In this document: positions 7,095 through 16,923 of the stretch, in pieces
Numbering within the stretch: position 1 is the first letter of the stretch
How the letters are laid out: the number at the start of each line of letters is the position of its first letter
Source of the DNA: Rhodoferax sp.
GTDB taxonomy: Bacteria; Pseudomonadota; Gammaproteobacteria; Burkholderiales; Burkholderiaceae_C
Assembly (NCBI RefSeq): GCF_025354435.1
Contig: NZ_JANXMU010000007.1
Span: 62,001 to 126,000 of the forward strand
DNA: 64,000 bases
Reading direction: 5' to 3'
Notes under the pieces: model-generated
Database searches by the model: none
What the model was told of the DNA's origin: nothing
What the model saw: the letters and a program-made list of their open reading frames with translations, nothing else
Translations under genes and position numbers: made by a program

Positions 7095-9539
7095 ATGGCA
7101 GGTAACACGGCGCTCATACTGGCGCTTATTTGTGGCTTCATTGCGGTGGCCTACGGCTTTTGGGCCCGAAGCTGGATCCTTTCCCAAGACGCAGGCAATG
7201 CGCGGATGCAAGAAATTGCCGCCGCCATCCAAACCGGCGCAGCGGCTTACCTAGCCCGGCAATACCGCACCATCACCGTCGTCGGCGTAGTGCTGGCGGT
7301 GCTGATCGGGCTGTTTCTCGACGGACTCTCGGCCATGGGCTTTGTAGTGGGCGCGGTGCTGTCGGGTGCCTGCGGCTTTATCGGCATGAACGTGTCGGTG
7401 CGGGCCAATGTGCGCACGGCGCAGGCCGCTACCAAGGGCATTGGCCCGGCGCTCACGGTGGCGTTTCGCGGCGGGGCCATCACCGGCATGCTGGTGGTGG
7501 GGCTGGGCCTGCTGGGCGTGACCGGCTTTTACTGGTTTCTGGTGCCCGATGGTGCCCCCACGGCGGCACGGCTGAACCCGCTGATCGGCTTTGCCTTTGG
7601 CTCGTCGCTGATCTCCATCTTCGCGCGACTGGGCGGCGGCATCTTCACCAAGGGCGCAGACGTAGGCGCGGATCTAGTGGGCAAGGTGGAAGCCGGTATC
7701 CCCGAAGACGACCCGCGCAACCCGGCGGTGATTGCCGACAACGTGGGCGACAACGTGGGCGATTGCGCCGGTATGGCCGCTGACCTGTTTGAAACCTATG
7801 CCGTGACGCTGATCGCTACCATGGTGCTGGGCGCGCTACTGGCCTCGGGTGGCGGCGCAGCCACCGTGGTGTACCCGTTGGCGCTGGGTGCCGTGTCCAT
7901 CGTGGCCAGCATCATTGGCTGCTTCTTTGTGGTGGCTTCGCCGGGCATGAAGAACGTGATGCCCGCGCTGTACAAGGGGCTGGCGGTGGCGGGCGTGCTG
8001 TCGCTGATCGCCTTCTACTTCGTCACCCAGGCCCTGGTGCCCGACAACGCGCTGGGCGGCACGGGTGCGGCCATGAAGCTGTATGGCGCCTGCGCCGTGG
8101 GCCTGGTGCTCACTGCCGCGCTGGTGTGGATCACCGAGTACTACACCGGCACCCAGTACGCGCCAGTGCAGCACATCGCCCAGGCATCGACCACCGGGCA
8201 CGGCACCAACATCATCGCCGGGCTGGGCGTGTCCATGCGCTCCACCGCCTGGCCGGTGATTTTTGTGTGTATCGCCATCTGGGTGTCGTTCCATCTGGCG
8301 GGTTTGTACGGCATTGCGATTGCGGCCACCTCCATGCTCAGCATGGCGGGCATCGTGGTGGCGCTGGATGCCTACGGCCCCATCACCGACAACGCGGGCG
8401 GCATCGCCGAAATGGCCGAAATGCCGAAAAGCGTGCGCGACGTGACCGACCCGCTGGATGCCGTGGGCAACACCACCAAGGCCGTCACCAAGGGCTACGC
8501 CATCGGCTCGGCGGGCCTGGCCGCGCTGGTGCTGTTTGCCGACTACACCCACAAACTGGAAGCCTACGGCCATGTGGTCAGCTTTGATTTGAGCAACCCG
8601 ATGGTGATCATCGGCCTGTTCATCGGCGGGCTGATTCCCTACCTGTTTGGCGCGATGGCCATGGAGGCTGTGGGCCGCGCGGCGGGCAGCGTGGTGGTGG
8701 AAGTGCGCCGCCAGTTCCGCGAGATCCCCGGCATCATGGAAGGCACGGCCAAACCCGAGTACGGCAAGGCGGTAGACATGCTGACCACGGCAGCCATCAA
8801 GGAAATGATGGTACCCAGCCTGTTGCCGGTGGTGGTACCCATTCTGGTGGGCCTGCTGCTAGGCCCGGCGGCGCTGGGTGGGCTGCTGATGGGCACCATC
8901 GTGACCGGCCTGTTTGTGGCCATCAGCATGTGCACCGGCGGCGGTGCCTGGGACAACGCCAAAAAGTACATCGAAGACGGCCACCATGGCGGCAAGGGCT
9001 CCGAGACGCACAAGGCCGCCGTCACCGGCGACACCGTGGGCGACCCGTACAAGGACACCGCCGGCCCGGCCGTCAACCCGCTGATCAAGATCATCAACAT
9101 CGTGGCCCTGCTGATCGTGCCGCTGGTGATGCAGATCCACGGTGGCGGCACTGCGGCAGCAGCAGCCCCCCCCGCTGTACACGCCTCGGCCCCGGTGGCG
9201 GCGATGAGCGACAGCGCGTCCATCACAGTCGACAAGGGCGTGGTCAAGTTCTACTTTGCCACCGGCAAGGCCGAACTGGCCGACGGTGCCGCCGCCGCGC
9301 TGGCCAATGTCGCCAAAGCCGTGGCCGAAGGCAAAAAAGCCGTGGTTAGCGGCTACCACGATGCCTCGGGCGATGCTGCCAAAAACGAAGAACTGGCCAA
9401 GCAGCGCGCCCTGGCCGTACGCGATGCCCTGGCTGCCCTGGGCGTGGCCGACGACAAGATCGAGCTGCAAAAGCCCGCACAAACCCAGGCCGACGGCCCA
9501 CCCGCCGAGGCCCGGCGGGTTGAAGTGACCGTGGTGTAG
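7095..9539 (+). CDS. hppA: K+-independent membrane-bound proton-pumping pyrophosphatase with C-terminal OmpA-like domain
   Basis: An 814-residue protein, about 110 longer than typical bacterial H+-PPases. ATG 7095 has AGGAGA 8 bases upstream. Residues 1-690 are the multi-helix PPase with [39 protein letters not shown] and [16 protein letters not shown]462 in GNTTKA marks the K+-independent, proton-pumping class. After an Ala-rich linker (about 690-710) comes a OmpA-like domain ([46 protein letters not shown]). It couples PPi hydrolysis to proton export. The tail probably faces the periplasm and may anchor to peptidoglycan, which is inference. The same domain is repeated as a separate gene at 10804-11292. 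Confidence 0.93.
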   Translation: MAGNTALILALICGFIAVAYGFWARSWILSQDAGNARMQEIAAAIQTGAAAYLARQYRTITVVGVVLAVLIGLFLDGLSAMGFVVGAVLSGACGFIGMNVSVRANVRTAQAATKGIGPALTVAFRGGAITGMLVVGLGLLGVTGFYWFLVPDGAPTAARLNPLIGFAFGSSLISIFARLGGGIFTKGADVGADLVGKVEAGIPEDDPRNPAVIADNVGDNVGDCAGMAADLFETYAVTLIATMVLGALLASGGGAATVVYPLALGAVSIVASIIGCFFVVASPGMKNVMPALYKGLAVAGVLSLIAFYFVTQALVPDNALGGTGAAMKLYGACAVGLVLTAALVWITEYYTGTQYAPVQHIAQASTTGHGTNIIAGLGVSMRSTAWPVIFVCIAIWVSFHLAGLYGIAIAATSMLSMAGIVVALDAYGPITDNAGGIAEMAEMPKSVRDVTDPLDAVGNTTKAVTKGYAIGSAGLAALVLFADYTHKLEAYGHVVSFDLSNPMVIIGLFIGGLIPYLFGAMAMEAVGRAAGSVVVEVRRQFREIPGIMEGTAKPEYGKAVDMLTTAAIKEMMVPSLLPVVVPILVGLLLGPAALGGLLMGTIVTGLFVAISMCTGGGAWDNAKKYIEDGHHGGKGSETHKAAVTGDTVGDPYKDTAGPAVNPLIKIINIVALLIVPLVMQIHGGGTAAAAAPPAVHASAPVAAMSDSASITVDKGVVKFYFATGKAELADGAAAALANVAKAVAEGKKAVVSGYHDASGDAAKNEELAKQRALAVRDALAALGVADDKIELQKPAQTQADGPPAEARRVEVTVV

Positions 9540-9562
9540 GTTCCGCCCTGCCCCACCCCTCC

Positions 9563-9586
9563 AGCCCGGCACTGCCGGGCTTTTTT
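9563..9586 (+). terminator. Rho-independent terminator after hppA
   Basis: AGCCCGGC (9563-9570), loop ACT, GCCGGGCT (9574-9581), then a run of T. It lies 24 bases after the hppA stop and separates hppA from the lipoprotein genes. Confidence 0.85.
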
Positions 9587-9624
9587 GTGAGGGGATGTAA
9601 GGTAGCCTAAAACCCGCCTGAATC

Positions 9625-9682
9625 GCTATAAACTTAATAGCTACCAGTGCATACTAAATATGCGCTAGCACTTGTTTTTATA
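9625..9682 (-). repeat. Dispersed intergenic palindrome, copy 3
   Basis: On the minus strand: AGTGCTAGCGCATATTTAGT then ATGCACTGGTAGCTATTAAG. The arms GTGC...GCAC and the TAGCTATTA tail fit the family. It sits between the hppA terminator and the first lipoprotein start. Confidence 0.7.
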
Positions 9683-9694
9683 TGTAATTTAGGC

Positions 9695-10231
9695 ATGCGA
9701 CCCAATCTACTCCCACTCTTACCCACTGCCCTGCTTCGCGCCGCCACCCTGGCTCTCACCGGTTGCGGCTCGTTCCTGCGTGAAGGCACCGGGGTCACTG
9801 CCGGTATCGGTGGCGCGGCGCTGGCCAGCACGCTTACCCACAACGCGGCGGTCGCCACCGGCATCGGCGTGGGTGTGCAGGCCGTGGCCCAGGCCGGGCT
9901 GCAAATGGCCGAGCGCAACGCCCACCAGGACGAACAAAACCACATTGCCCAGATTGCCGGAGCGCTCAAAGTGGGCGAAGTGGCGCGCTGGAAGATGACC
10001 CACAAAATCCCGCTGGAACCGGACGAACAAGGCGAGGTCACCGTCAGCCGAACCATAGGCACCGAAGGCGGCAAGGGCCTGGACTGCCGCGAGATCGTCT
10101 TTTCGGTGGAAATGACCGATATCTCCGAATTTCCCCGCGCCTTCTACGTAGCCACCATCTGCCGCAACGGCCAGACCTGGCAATGGGCCTCGGCCGAACC
10201 GGCCACCGGGCGCTGGGGGGCTTTGCAATGA
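9695..10231 (+). CDS. Predicted lipoprotein, first of a tandem paralogous pair
   Basis: A 178-residue protein from ATG 9695. The signal peptide ends in the lipobox LALTGCGS (Cys near residue 25), so it is likely a lipoprotein. Then comes a glycine/alanine-rich segment (TAGIGGAALASTL...VATGIGVGVQAV), a helical QDEQNHIAQIAG stretch, and a C-terminal domain with VGEVARWKM, CREIVFSV and TICRNGQTWQWASAEPA..RWGALQ. The whole architecture and C-terminus recur in the next gene, which overlaps by 4 bases. I know no function for the family. Outer or inner membrane placement is open. Confidence 0.75.
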   Translation: MRPNLLPLLPTALLRAATLALTGCGSFLREGTGVTAGIGGAALASTLTHNAAVATGIGVGVQAVAQAGLQMAERNAHQDEQNHIAQIAGALKVGEVARWKMTHKIPLEPDEQGEVTVSRTIGTEGGKGLDCREIVFSVEMTDISEFPRAFYVATICRNGQTWQWASAEPATGRWGALQ

Positions 10232-10725
10232 CCGCTGTGCGCTGGGCTTGCCTGGCGGCATCGCTGGCGCTGGCGGGTTGCTCGTCGGTTGGTGGGCTGG
10301 CGGGCGCGGTGGCGGGTATCACCACCGGTGCGGCCACGGCCAACCCGGCGGTGGGCATTGCCGTCAGCATCAGCGTCAAGGCCGTCACCGATGCGGGCAT
10401 CAAGCACGTCACGCTCAAGCTGCAGAAAGAAGAGCAAGACCTGATTGCCAGCATCGCAGGCCATCTGCCCGTGGGCGAAACCCGCCCCTGGCGCATGCAG
10501 CGCAGCATTCCCTACGGCAACGAACATGGCGAGTTGCAAGTGACCCGGCTGCTCGACACACCGCTGGCCCAATGCCGCGACGTGGCGTTCTCGGTGGCCC
10601 ATGACGGTGCCCCGCCTGACCAGCCACCTGCCGCCTGGTACACCACCAGCATCTGCCTGCAGCTCAACGGCTGGCAATGGGCCGCCGCCGAGCCCGCCGT
10701 ACCGCGCTGGGGGGCCTTGCAGTAG
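10228..10725 (+). CDS. Predicted lipoprotein, second of a tandem paralogous pair
   Basis: A 165-residue protein, start ATG 10228 overlapping the previous stop (ATGA). Signal peptide with lipobox LALAGCSS (Cys at residue 18). Middle: Gly/Ala-rich stretch (LAGAVAGITTGAATANPAVG). C-terminus: VGETRPWRM, CRDVAFSV, TSICLQLNGWQWAAAEPA and RWGALQ, matching the upstream paralogue position by position. The pair arose by duplication and is translationally coupled, suggesting the two work together, perhaps as a hetero-complex. Function unknown. A strong terminator follows 25 bases downstream. Confidence 0.75.
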   Translation: MTAVRWACLAASLALAGCSSVGGLAGAVAGITTGAATANPAVGIAVSISVKAVTDAGIKHVTLKLQKEEQDLIASIAGHLPVGETRPWRMQRSIPYGNEHGELQVTRLLDTPLAQCRDVAFSVAHDGAPPDQPPAAWYTTSICLQLNGWQWAAAEPAVPRWGALQ

Positions 10726-10750
10726 CGGCTCTCGCAGGTATTTATCCATA

Positions 10751-10788
10751 AAAAAACCGCAGCACCTTTGCAGGTGCTGCGGTTTTTT
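10751..10788. terminator. Bidirectional rho-independent terminator
   Basis: A perfect 17-bp inverted repeat: A-run plus CCGCAGCACCT (10751-10767), loop TTGC, then AGGTGCTGCGG plus T-run (10772-10788). It serves both the lipoprotein genes and the convergent OmpA-like gene. Confidence 0.95.
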
Positions 10789-10803
10789 GGAATATGGTGC
10801 GGT

Positions 10804-11292
10804 TTACTGGACTACCACCACTTCCACGCGGCGGGCTTCGGCGTTGCTGCCGGTGCCGGTCATGGCTTCGGGCTTGACCAGCTCGATCTTGTCGGCGGCC
10901 ACGCCCAGGGCCACCAGGGTGTCACGCACGGCAATGGCGCGTTGCTTGGCCAACTCTTGGTTTTTGGCCAGGTCGCCAGTGGAGTCATGGAAGCCGCTGA
11001 CGCGCACCGACTTGCCAGCCGCACCCAGCTTGACCACTTCGACCAGGGCTTCGTTGGCACCGGCGGCAATGTCGGCCTTGGCGGTGGCAAAGTAGAACTT
11101 GACGATGCCGTCCACCACCTTGACGCTGGCGCCGTCCACCTCCACGATCTCCACATCCGCCATGGCGGCGGGCTTGGGCATATGGGTTTTGTAGATACCC
11201 AGGCCGATCACCAGGCCAATGATGGCCGCCACCACGCCAAACAAAATAGCCAGCACTACGCCGTGGTCGGTGTCGTCGTCAGAAGAAAACAT
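10804..11292 (-). CDS. Single-pass membrane protein with OmpA-like domain, paralogue of the HppA tail
   Basis: A 162-residue protein. A short acidic cytoplasmic start (MFSSDDDTDHG) is followed by one transmembrane helix (about 12-34, VLAILFGVVAAIIGLVIGLGI) and a periplasmic OmpA-like domain (about 55-162). That domain matches the C-terminus of HppA almost line by line: VKFYFATAKADIAAGA, VSGFHDSTGDLAKN, ELAKQRAIAVRD, ALGVA..DKIEL and EARRVEVVVV. OmpA-like domains bind peptidoglycan, but these short versions may be atypical. A role as HppA partner or homologue is inferred from the shared domain and 1.3-kb distance. Confidence 0.85.
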   Translation of the reverse strand: MFSSDDDTDHGVVLAILFGVVAAIIGLVIGLGIYKTHMPKPAAMADVEIVEVDGASVKVVDGIVKFYFATAKADIAAGANEALVEVVKLGAAGKSVRVSGFHDSTGDLAKNQELAKQRAIAVRDTLVALGVAADKIELVKPEAMTGTGSNAEARRVEVVVVQ

Positions 11293-11439
11293 TTTGGGGG
11301 TACTCCAGAAAAAATAAGAGGGACAGGTACAGGGCCCCGACGGGGGGCGCTGCGGACAATGTATCGGGGGCTGATTGTAGAGGGCTAGCCAGCCTGTTTA
11401 ACCGAGGGTAAGCACAGTAGACATGGTCACAAAATAGTA

Positions 11440-11496
11440 AAAAAAAGTGCATGTAGCCTATATTCCACCTACGCTAGCAGCTATTCTTTTTGAAAA
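11440..11496 (+). repeat. Dispersed intergenic palindrome, copy 4
   Basis: Plus-strand orientation: GTAGCCTATATTCCACCTAC then GCTAGCAGCTATTCTTTTTG. It lies just downstream of hybrid kinase A and upstream of the OmpA-like gene, both read leftward. Confidence 0.75.
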
Positions 11497-11512
11497 CCTA
11501 TCCCTCGGCCAG

Positions 11513-14458
11513 TTAGGGCATCCGTGCCAGCACGGCCCGGGCTTCTTCAAAAGAAAAATCGGCCACGGCGGCCTCCAGAGCGGCGTAGTCGGCCCCCAGC
11601 ACCCCGCGCAAAGCCGGGCCATGCTGGGCCAAAACGGCCAGCGCGTCGGCATCGTCGGCCTCCAGATACGCCTCCAGTTGGCGCAGCAACGTGCGCACTT
11701 CGGCCTGGTCCACAGGCGCGGCAGGCGGTTCGGCCCGCCGGTCGGGCAGCGCTTGGCCAAGCACCACCACCAGGTGCTGCAGGTGCTGCTCTGTTTGCAA
11801 CAGCAGCGGCTCCAATGTGGCGTGCGGGGCACGGTCGCGCAAAGCGGTTTCCAGCACCCCGGCGGCCTCTTGCAGCGGGGTGGCCCCGATATTGCCCGCC
11901 AGCCCTTTCAAGGTATGGGCCAGGCGCTCGGCATGCGCCAGGTCTTCGGTGGCGACGGCCTGGCGCAGCGTCGCCCAGGCGGGCGGCTGGATGGCCTTGA
12001 ATTTACGCAACATACTGAGGTAGAGCGGCGTTTTACCGCCCATGCGGCGCAGGCCCGCCACGGTGTCCACGCCTTCGATGTGGGCGGGCAAGGCTTTGGA
12101 CGGCTCTGTGGGTGCATCGGTGGATGCAAACACGGTACGCGGTGCCCGCGACGGCTCCTGGCCCAGGCCTTCGCGCGGAACGATCCACTGCGCCAGCGCC
12201 AGCCACAGCGCCTGGGGTTCTATGGGTTTGGTGATGAAGCCGTTCATCCCCACGGCCAGGCAGCGGTCACGGTCGGCCTGCATGGCGTTGGCCGTCATGG
12301 CGACGATGGGCAGGTCGCGGTGCCGGGCATCGTCACGGATGCGCTGGGTGGCGGTCACGCCGTCCATCACCGGCATTTGCATGTCCATCAGCACGATGTC
12401 AAACCGCTGGGCCTGCACCTGGTCTACCGCCTGCTGGCCGTCACCGGCCACGTCCACCACAAAACCCGCGTCCTCCAATAGTTCGGTGGCGACCTGCTGG
12501 TTCAAAGCGTTGTCTTCTACCAGCAGCACCCGGGCCCCGCGCAAGGTCTGCAGGCCCAGGTAGGCCTCGTCCGGCGGTGGGGTGGCAGCCAACAGGCTGT
12601 GGGGCAGCGCCCCACCAGGGCTGGCCCCCACCACCCGCATCATGGTGTCGAACAGCAGTGATGGATTCACGGGTTTGAGCAGCACGTCTTGCATGCCCGA
12701 AGTTTCGGCTCCGCGCAGCACGTCCTCCCGACCATAGGCAGTCACCATGATTTGCTGCGGTGGCCGGGCCAGGCCCTGGGCGTGGATCTGCCGGGCGGCC
12801 TCCAGCCCGTCCATGCCCGGCATTTGCCAGTCCATCATCACCACGTCAAAGTCTTGCTGGACCGTAGCCGCCTCCATCACCGCCTGGATCGCCAGGGCCC
12901 CAGAATCCACCGCCCGCACGCCAAAGCCAATGCTGTCAAGCATGTCCACCAGCACCGTGCAGGCGTGGGGGTTGTCGTCCACCACCAGCACCCGCAGCCC
13001 GCGCACATCAATGCTGGGCACCAGGGTGCGCCGCTGCTGCAGGCCAAAGCCCAGCCGGGCGGTGAACCAGAACACCGATCCCTGGCCGGGCACGCTTTCT
13101 ACCCCCACCTGGCCACCCATCAGCTCGGCCAGGCTTTTGCTGATGGCCAGGCCCAGCCCCGTGCCGCCAAACTTGCGGGTGGTGGAGCTGTCGGCCTGGC
13201 TGAAGCTCTGGAACAGGCGGTTGACCTGCTCCGGCGTGAGCCCGATGCCGGTGTCGCGCACCTCAAAGCGCAGCATCAAATCCGCATCGCTGTCGGTGGC
13301 CAGGCGGTCAATCCGGCGCACGGCAATGTGGATTTCGCCCTGCTCGGTGAACTTGATGGCGTTGTTGGCGTAGTTGATCAGTATTTGCCCCAGCCGCAGC
13401 GGGTCACCCAGCAGGTGCGGCGGCACATTGGCGCCCACCTCGCAAATCAGCTCCAGGCCCTTGGCGCTGGCCTTTTCGGCAATCAGGTTGACCACGTTTT
13501 GCAGCGCAGAATCCAGCTCGAACGGCGTGTGTTCGATCTCCAGCTTGCCCGCTTCGGCTTTAGAGAAATCCAGAATGTCGTTCAGGATGCCCAACAGGTG
13601 CTGGCCCGAGCGTTCGATCTTGCCAATGTAGTCGCGCTGGCGCGGCGACAGTTCGGTGCGGCTGGCCAGGTGCGACAGGCCGATGATGGCATTCATGGGG
13701 GTGCGTATTTCATGGCTCATATTGGCCAGAAACATGCTCTTGGCTTCGACCGCCCCCTCGGCCAGCGCGCGGGCCTGTTGCAGCTCGGCCACCATGTGGA
13801 CCAGGCGCTTTTGCATGGTGTCAAAGGCCGTCAGCATGCTGGATTTACGCACCTCGGCCGGGTCCAGCAGAGTGTCAAGCTGGCCATCGGCAATCCGTAA
13901 AACGGCATCCGACACCTTGTAAGAATCCAGCAGCATGGCCTTCAAGCGCATGGCGATAAAGGCCACCACCCCCGTCTCGGCGCAGACGATCAAGGCGTGG
14001 CCCCAAACCGAGCGCCCACCCAGCAGCGTGCGCCCATCGTTGAACACCACCACCCCCCAACCCAGTGGCTGCAGCAGCAAAAATACAATGTGGTGCAGCA
14101 AAATCGCCCCGGTGGCCAATACCAGCGGCCGCCAATCGCAGTACACCACCAGCGCCGCCAGCATGACAAAAAAGCTGAAATGCGCCTCCAGGTCGCCGCC
14201 CGACTGCTGGATCACCAAGCCGGTCAAGGCCATGAAACCCAGCGCCATGGCCATGCGCGACACCAGGTCGGCAGAATAGTTGTAGCTGATCCACCAGGGC
14301 ACCAGTACGGCAGGCACCCCCACCCACAGCAGCAGGCCCCAGGTGTCGGTGGCGAAGGCGAAGCCCAGGCACACCAGAAAATGCACCCCGGCCACACCCA
14401 GCATCAGCCGGTGCGCGTAGCGGTAGTAGCCCAGTTCGCGTTCGGACACCGCGCCCAT
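11513..14458 (-). CDS. Hybrid sensor histidine kinase A (TM sensor, HisKA-HATPase, two receivers, Hpt)
   Basis: A 981-residue membrane phosphorelay kinase. Residues 1-180 hold about five or six transmembrane helices with no large periplasmic loop, so it may sense a membrane-borne or small signal. The HisKA box is [18 protein letters not shown], the HATPase has [15 protein letters not shown] and VRDTGIGL, receiver 1 has [17 protein letters not shown], receiver 2 has [17 protein letters not shown], and the C-terminal Hpt has [15 protein letters not shown] phosphoryl group would pass His-Asp-His to an unknown final regulator. I start at ATG 14458, which follows a small gene's stop by one base. 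It is closely related to kinases B and C at 46-53 kb. Confidence 0.9.
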   Translation of the reverse strand: MGAVSERELGYYRYAHRLMLGVAGVHFLVCLGFAFATDTWGLLLWVGVPAVLVPWWISYNYSADLVSRMAMALGFMALTGLVIQQSGGDLEAHFSFFVMLAALVVYCDWRPLVLATGAILLHHIVFLLLQPLGWGVVVFNDGRTLLGGRSVWGHALIVCAETGVVAFIAMRLKAMLLDSYKVSDAVLRIADGQLDTLLDPAEVRKSSMLTAFDTMQKRLVHMVAELQQARALAEGAVEAKSMFLANMSHEIRTPMNAIIGLSHLASRTELSPRQRDYIGKIERSGQHLLGILNDILDFSKAEAGKLEIEHTPFELDSALQNVVNLIAEKASAKGLELICEVGANVPPHLLGDPLRLGQILINYANNAIKFTEQGEIHIAVRRIDRLATDSDADLMLRFEVRDTGIGLTPEQVNRLFQSFSQADSSTTRKFGGTGLGLAISKSLAELMGGQVGVESVPGQGSVFWFTARLGFGLQQRRTLVPSIDVRGLRVLVVDDNPHACTVLVDMLDSIGFGVRAVDSGALAIQAVMEAATVQQDFDVVMMDWQMPGMDGLEAARQIHAQGLARPPQQIMVTAYGREDVLRGAETSGMQDVLLKPVNPSLLFDTMMRVVGASPGGALPHSLLAATPPPDEAYLGLQTLRGARVLLVEDNALNQQVATELLEDAGFVVDVAGDGQQAVDQVQAQRFDIVLMDMQMPVMDGVTATQRIRDDARHRDLPIVAMTANAMQADRDRCLAVGMNGFITKPIEPQALWLALAQWIVPREGLGQEPSRAPRTVFASTDAPTEPSKALPAHIEGVDTVAGLRRMGGKTPLYLSMLRKFKAIQPPAWATLRQAVATEDLAHAERLAHTLKGLAGNIGATPLQEAAGVLETALRDRAPHATLEPLLLQTEQHLQHLVVVLGQALPDRRAEPPAAPVDQAEVRTLLRQLEAYLEADDADALAVLAQHGPALRGVLGADYAALEAAVADFSFEEARAVLARMP

Positions 14459-14459
14459 G

Positions 14460-14672
14460 CTAGCGGGCCACAGAAGTAGCGAAGGGGGCGGCATTGGAAC
14501 TGGAATTGGAACTGGTGCAGATCGACAGGCTCGCGGGGCTGACCGGGTTCAGCCACCACATGGCCGCCAGAGTGGAGCCACCCCACACCGCCAAGACCGC
14601 CCACAGCGCGGCACGAGAGGCGCGAGAGGGGCGCAAACGGGGGTGCAACACCGACTTTGGCTGTAACAACAT
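14460..14672 (-). CDS. Small single-pass membrane protein upstream of hybrid kinase A
   Basis: A 70-residue open frame from ATG 14672 (an ATG at 14702 would add ten residues). It has a basic N-terminus ([11 protein letters not shown]), one transmembrane helix (about 22-41, [20 protein letters not shown]) and a Ser/Asn-rich tail. Its TAG stop is one base before the ATG of kinase A, a spacing typical of coupled genes. I do not recognise it, and the evidence for expression is only the spacing and the membrane-protein composition. Confidence 0.4.
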   Translation of the reverse strand: MLLQPKSVLHPRLRPSRASRAALWAVLAVWGGSTLAAMWWLNPVSPASLSICTSSNSSSNAAPFATSVAR

Positions 14673-14786
14673 AAGCGATTCACCACGCAGGCGTGGCTCC
14701 ATGCAATATGTTTCTGATGTTACAGTTTTGTGAGCAAATGCCCACTAAAAACTTTGCCCCAGACTGCAGGTAGGGGAATTCCCGGC

Positions 14787-15830
14787 TTACGGCAGCTTGG
14801 CCACCGCTGTGGCCAACGCATCTACGCCAGCCTGCGACAAATCATCCGTCTCCAGCGTCTGGCGGGTGGCCCAAGCGCTGAAGTTATTGCTTTGCGACCG
14901 CGTGTAATGCGGGTCGTAGTGCAGGGACATCAGCTCGGCAAACAGCGCCTGCAGATCACCCGCCAGCGCCCAGCCCTGCCAGCGCTCAATCACTTGCTTG
15001 CCATGCAGATCTTTGAGCATGCCCAGCTTGTCGGCCAGGGCCTGCGGTGCGTCGCCCAGGTAGGCGTAGTCGCGCAGCAGGTAGTCCAGCCGCGCCTGGG
15101 GTGTGGCGCGGATCTCGATGCAGGGGCTGGCGCGCAGGTGCATGACCAGCGGCGTGGGCAGGGTCAGGCGGCCAATCTTGCGGCTCTCGCCTTCCACGTA
15201 CAGCGGACGGGTCGGATCGAGCTTTTCCAGCACGTGGGCCAGGCCGGTTTCAAACGCGGTTTGCGAGGGTTGGGCCTGGCCGGGCACCGCGCCCAGGATG
15301 GAGCCCTTATGAACCGCTAATCCTTCCAGGTCCAGCACCTGGTGGCCCTGCGCGGCCAGGGCGTGCAGCACGCTGGTCTTGGCGCTGCCGGTGGCCCCCA
15401 CCAGCACGCGCAAGGGCAGCGTGGGGCATTGGGCTTCCAGCGCGTCGATCACAAAGCGCCGCCAGGACTTGTATCCGCCCTGCAGTTGCTGCGCGTCCCA
15501 GCCGACCATGCGCATCCAGGTCACCATGGAACCGCTGCGCAGCCCGCCGCGCCAGCAGTAGACCAGCGGAGTCCATTTGGCAGGCTGGTCGGCAAATTTC
15601 TCGCGCAGGTGCTTGGCCAGGTTTTCGGCCACCATGGCCCCGCCCACCCGGCGGGCCTCGAAAGCGCCCTGCTGCTTGTACAGCGTACCCACGATCACGC
15701 GCTGTGCGTCGTCCAGCACCGGGCAGTTGATGGCCCCGGGGATGTGGTCGATGGCGAACTCGGCGGGCGAACGCGCGTCGATCAGCGTGTGGAAGGCGTG
15801 CCGGTCCTTGACCGTAGTAGGGGCTCTCAC
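14787..15830 (-). CDS. mnmH: tRNA 2-selenouridine synthase (rhodanese + P-loop)
   Basis: A 347-residue enzyme (SelU/YbbB) that replaces sulfur with selenium at the wobble 2-thiouridine of tRNAs, via geranylated tRNA, using selenophosphate. The rhodanese domain (about 1-125) has IDARSPAEFAIDHIPGAIN and the active Cys in LVYCWRGGLRSGSM. The C-terminal part has the P-loop VGATGSAKTS. The start is GTG 15830. It is divergent from selD, which makes its substrate, with only 33 bp between the two start codons. Confidence 0.93.
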   Translation of the reverse strand: MRAPTTVKDRHAFHTLIDARSPAEFAIDHIPGAINCPVLDDAQRVIVGTLYKQQGAFEARRVGGAMVAENLAKHLREKFADQPAKWTPLVYCWRGGLRSGSMVTWMRMVGWDAQQLQGGYKSWRRFVIDALEAQCPTLPLRVLVGATGSAKTSVLHALAAQGHQVLDLEGLAVHKGSILGAVPGQAQPSQTAFETGLAHVLEKLDPTRPLYVEGESRKIGRLTLPTPLVMHLRASPCIEIRATPQARLDYLLRDYAYLGDAPQALADKLGMLKDLHGKQVIERWQGWALAGDLQALFAELMSLHYDPHYTRSQSNNFSAWATRQTLETDDLSQAGVDALATAVAKLP

Positions 15831-15863
15831 AGAAAAACCTCGGCTGGCACAATCGGAACACCT

Positions 15864-16919
15864 ATGACCCAGATTTCAGAACCCATTGCATTGACCCAGT
15901 TTTCGCACGGTGGCGGCTGCGGGTGCAAGATTGCCCCCGGCTTGTTGGCCGAGATTTTGGCACGCGCACCCCAAGGCCTGGTGCCGCCCGAGCTGCTGGT
16001 GGGCACCGAGACCAGCGACGATGCCGCCGTGTACCGCCTCAACGCCACCCAGGCGCTGGTGGCCACCACCGATTTTTTCACCCCCATCGTCGACGATGCT
16101 TTTGATTTTGGCCGCATCGCCGCCACCAATGCGCTCAGCGACATCTACGCCATGGGTGGCACACCGATCATGGCGCTGGCCCTGGTGGGCATGCCGATTG
16201 CCAAGCTGCCGCCCGAAGTGATCGGCCAAGTGCTGGCCGGTGGCGCTGCCGTGTGCCGCGAGGCAGGCATCCCCATAGCAGGCGGGCATTCCATCGACGT
16301 GCTGGAGCCCATCTACGGCCTGGTCGGCCTGGGCTTGGTGCATCCCGACAAGGTGCGCCGCAACGCCGATGCGCAGCCAGGCGACGTGCTGGTGCTGGGC
16401 AAGCCGCTGGGCGTGGGCATTTTGTCGGCAGCCCTGAAAAAAGGTCTGCTGGACGCGGACGGCTACGCCGAGATGCTGCACCACACCACCCAGCTCAACA
16501 AGGTCGGCATTGCGCTGGCGCAGATTGACGGACTACACGCCATGACCGACGTGACCGGCTTCGGCCTGGCCGGGCACCTGCTGGAGATGTGCCGGGGCTC
16601 CGGCCTGTCGGCCCAGGTCGATGCCAACGCCCTGCCGCTTATCGCCAGCGCCGTGGCCTTCGCCCAGCAAGGCATTGCCACCGGGGCCTCGGCCCGCAAC
16701 TGGGAAGGCTACGGCGGCCAGGTGCAGTGGACTGGTGCCGACTGGCTCAAGGCCCTCATCACCGACCCGCAAACCAGCGGCGGCCTGCTGGTCAGTTGCA
16801 GCCCCGAGGTAGCGCCCGCTGTGCTGGCCGCCTTTGCCGATGCCGGATTTGCGCAGGCCGCGCAGATCGGCAGCATGCACACCCCGGCCCCCGGCCAGCC
16901 CGTGGCGCTGTCGTTCTAA
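15864..16919 (+). CDS. selD: Selenide, water dikinase (selenophosphate synthetase)
   Basis: A 351-residue enzyme making selenophosphate from selenide and ATP. The catalytic motif is [10 protein letters not shown] with Cys19 (a Cys form, not Sec) and Lys22. Also present are [46 protein letters not shown] and [11 protein letters not shown], and [11 protein letters not shown] near the end. Product users in view are MnmH (divergent); any selenoprotein machinery (selA/selB) is outside this window. It is followed after 4 bases by moaA, so selenium and molybdenum cofactor genes are joined in one transcript. Confidence 0.96.
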   Translation: MTQISEPIALTQFSHGGGCGCKIAPGLLAEILARAPQGLVPPELLVGTETSDDAAVYRLNATQALVATTDFFTPIVDDAFDFGRIAATNALSDIYAMGGTPIMALALVGMPIAKLPPEVIGQVLAGGAAVCREAGIPIAGGHSIDVLEPIYGLVGLGLVHPDKVRRNADAQPGDVLVLGKPLGVGILSAALKKGLLDADGYAEMLHHTTQLNKVGIALAQIDGLHAMTDVTGFGLAGHLLEMCRGSGLSAQVDANALPLIASAVAFAQQGIATGASARNWEGYGGQVQWTGADWLKALITDPQTSGGLLVSCSPEVAPAVLAAFADAGFAQAAQIGSMHTPAPGQPVALSF

Positions 16920-16923
16920 AGCC

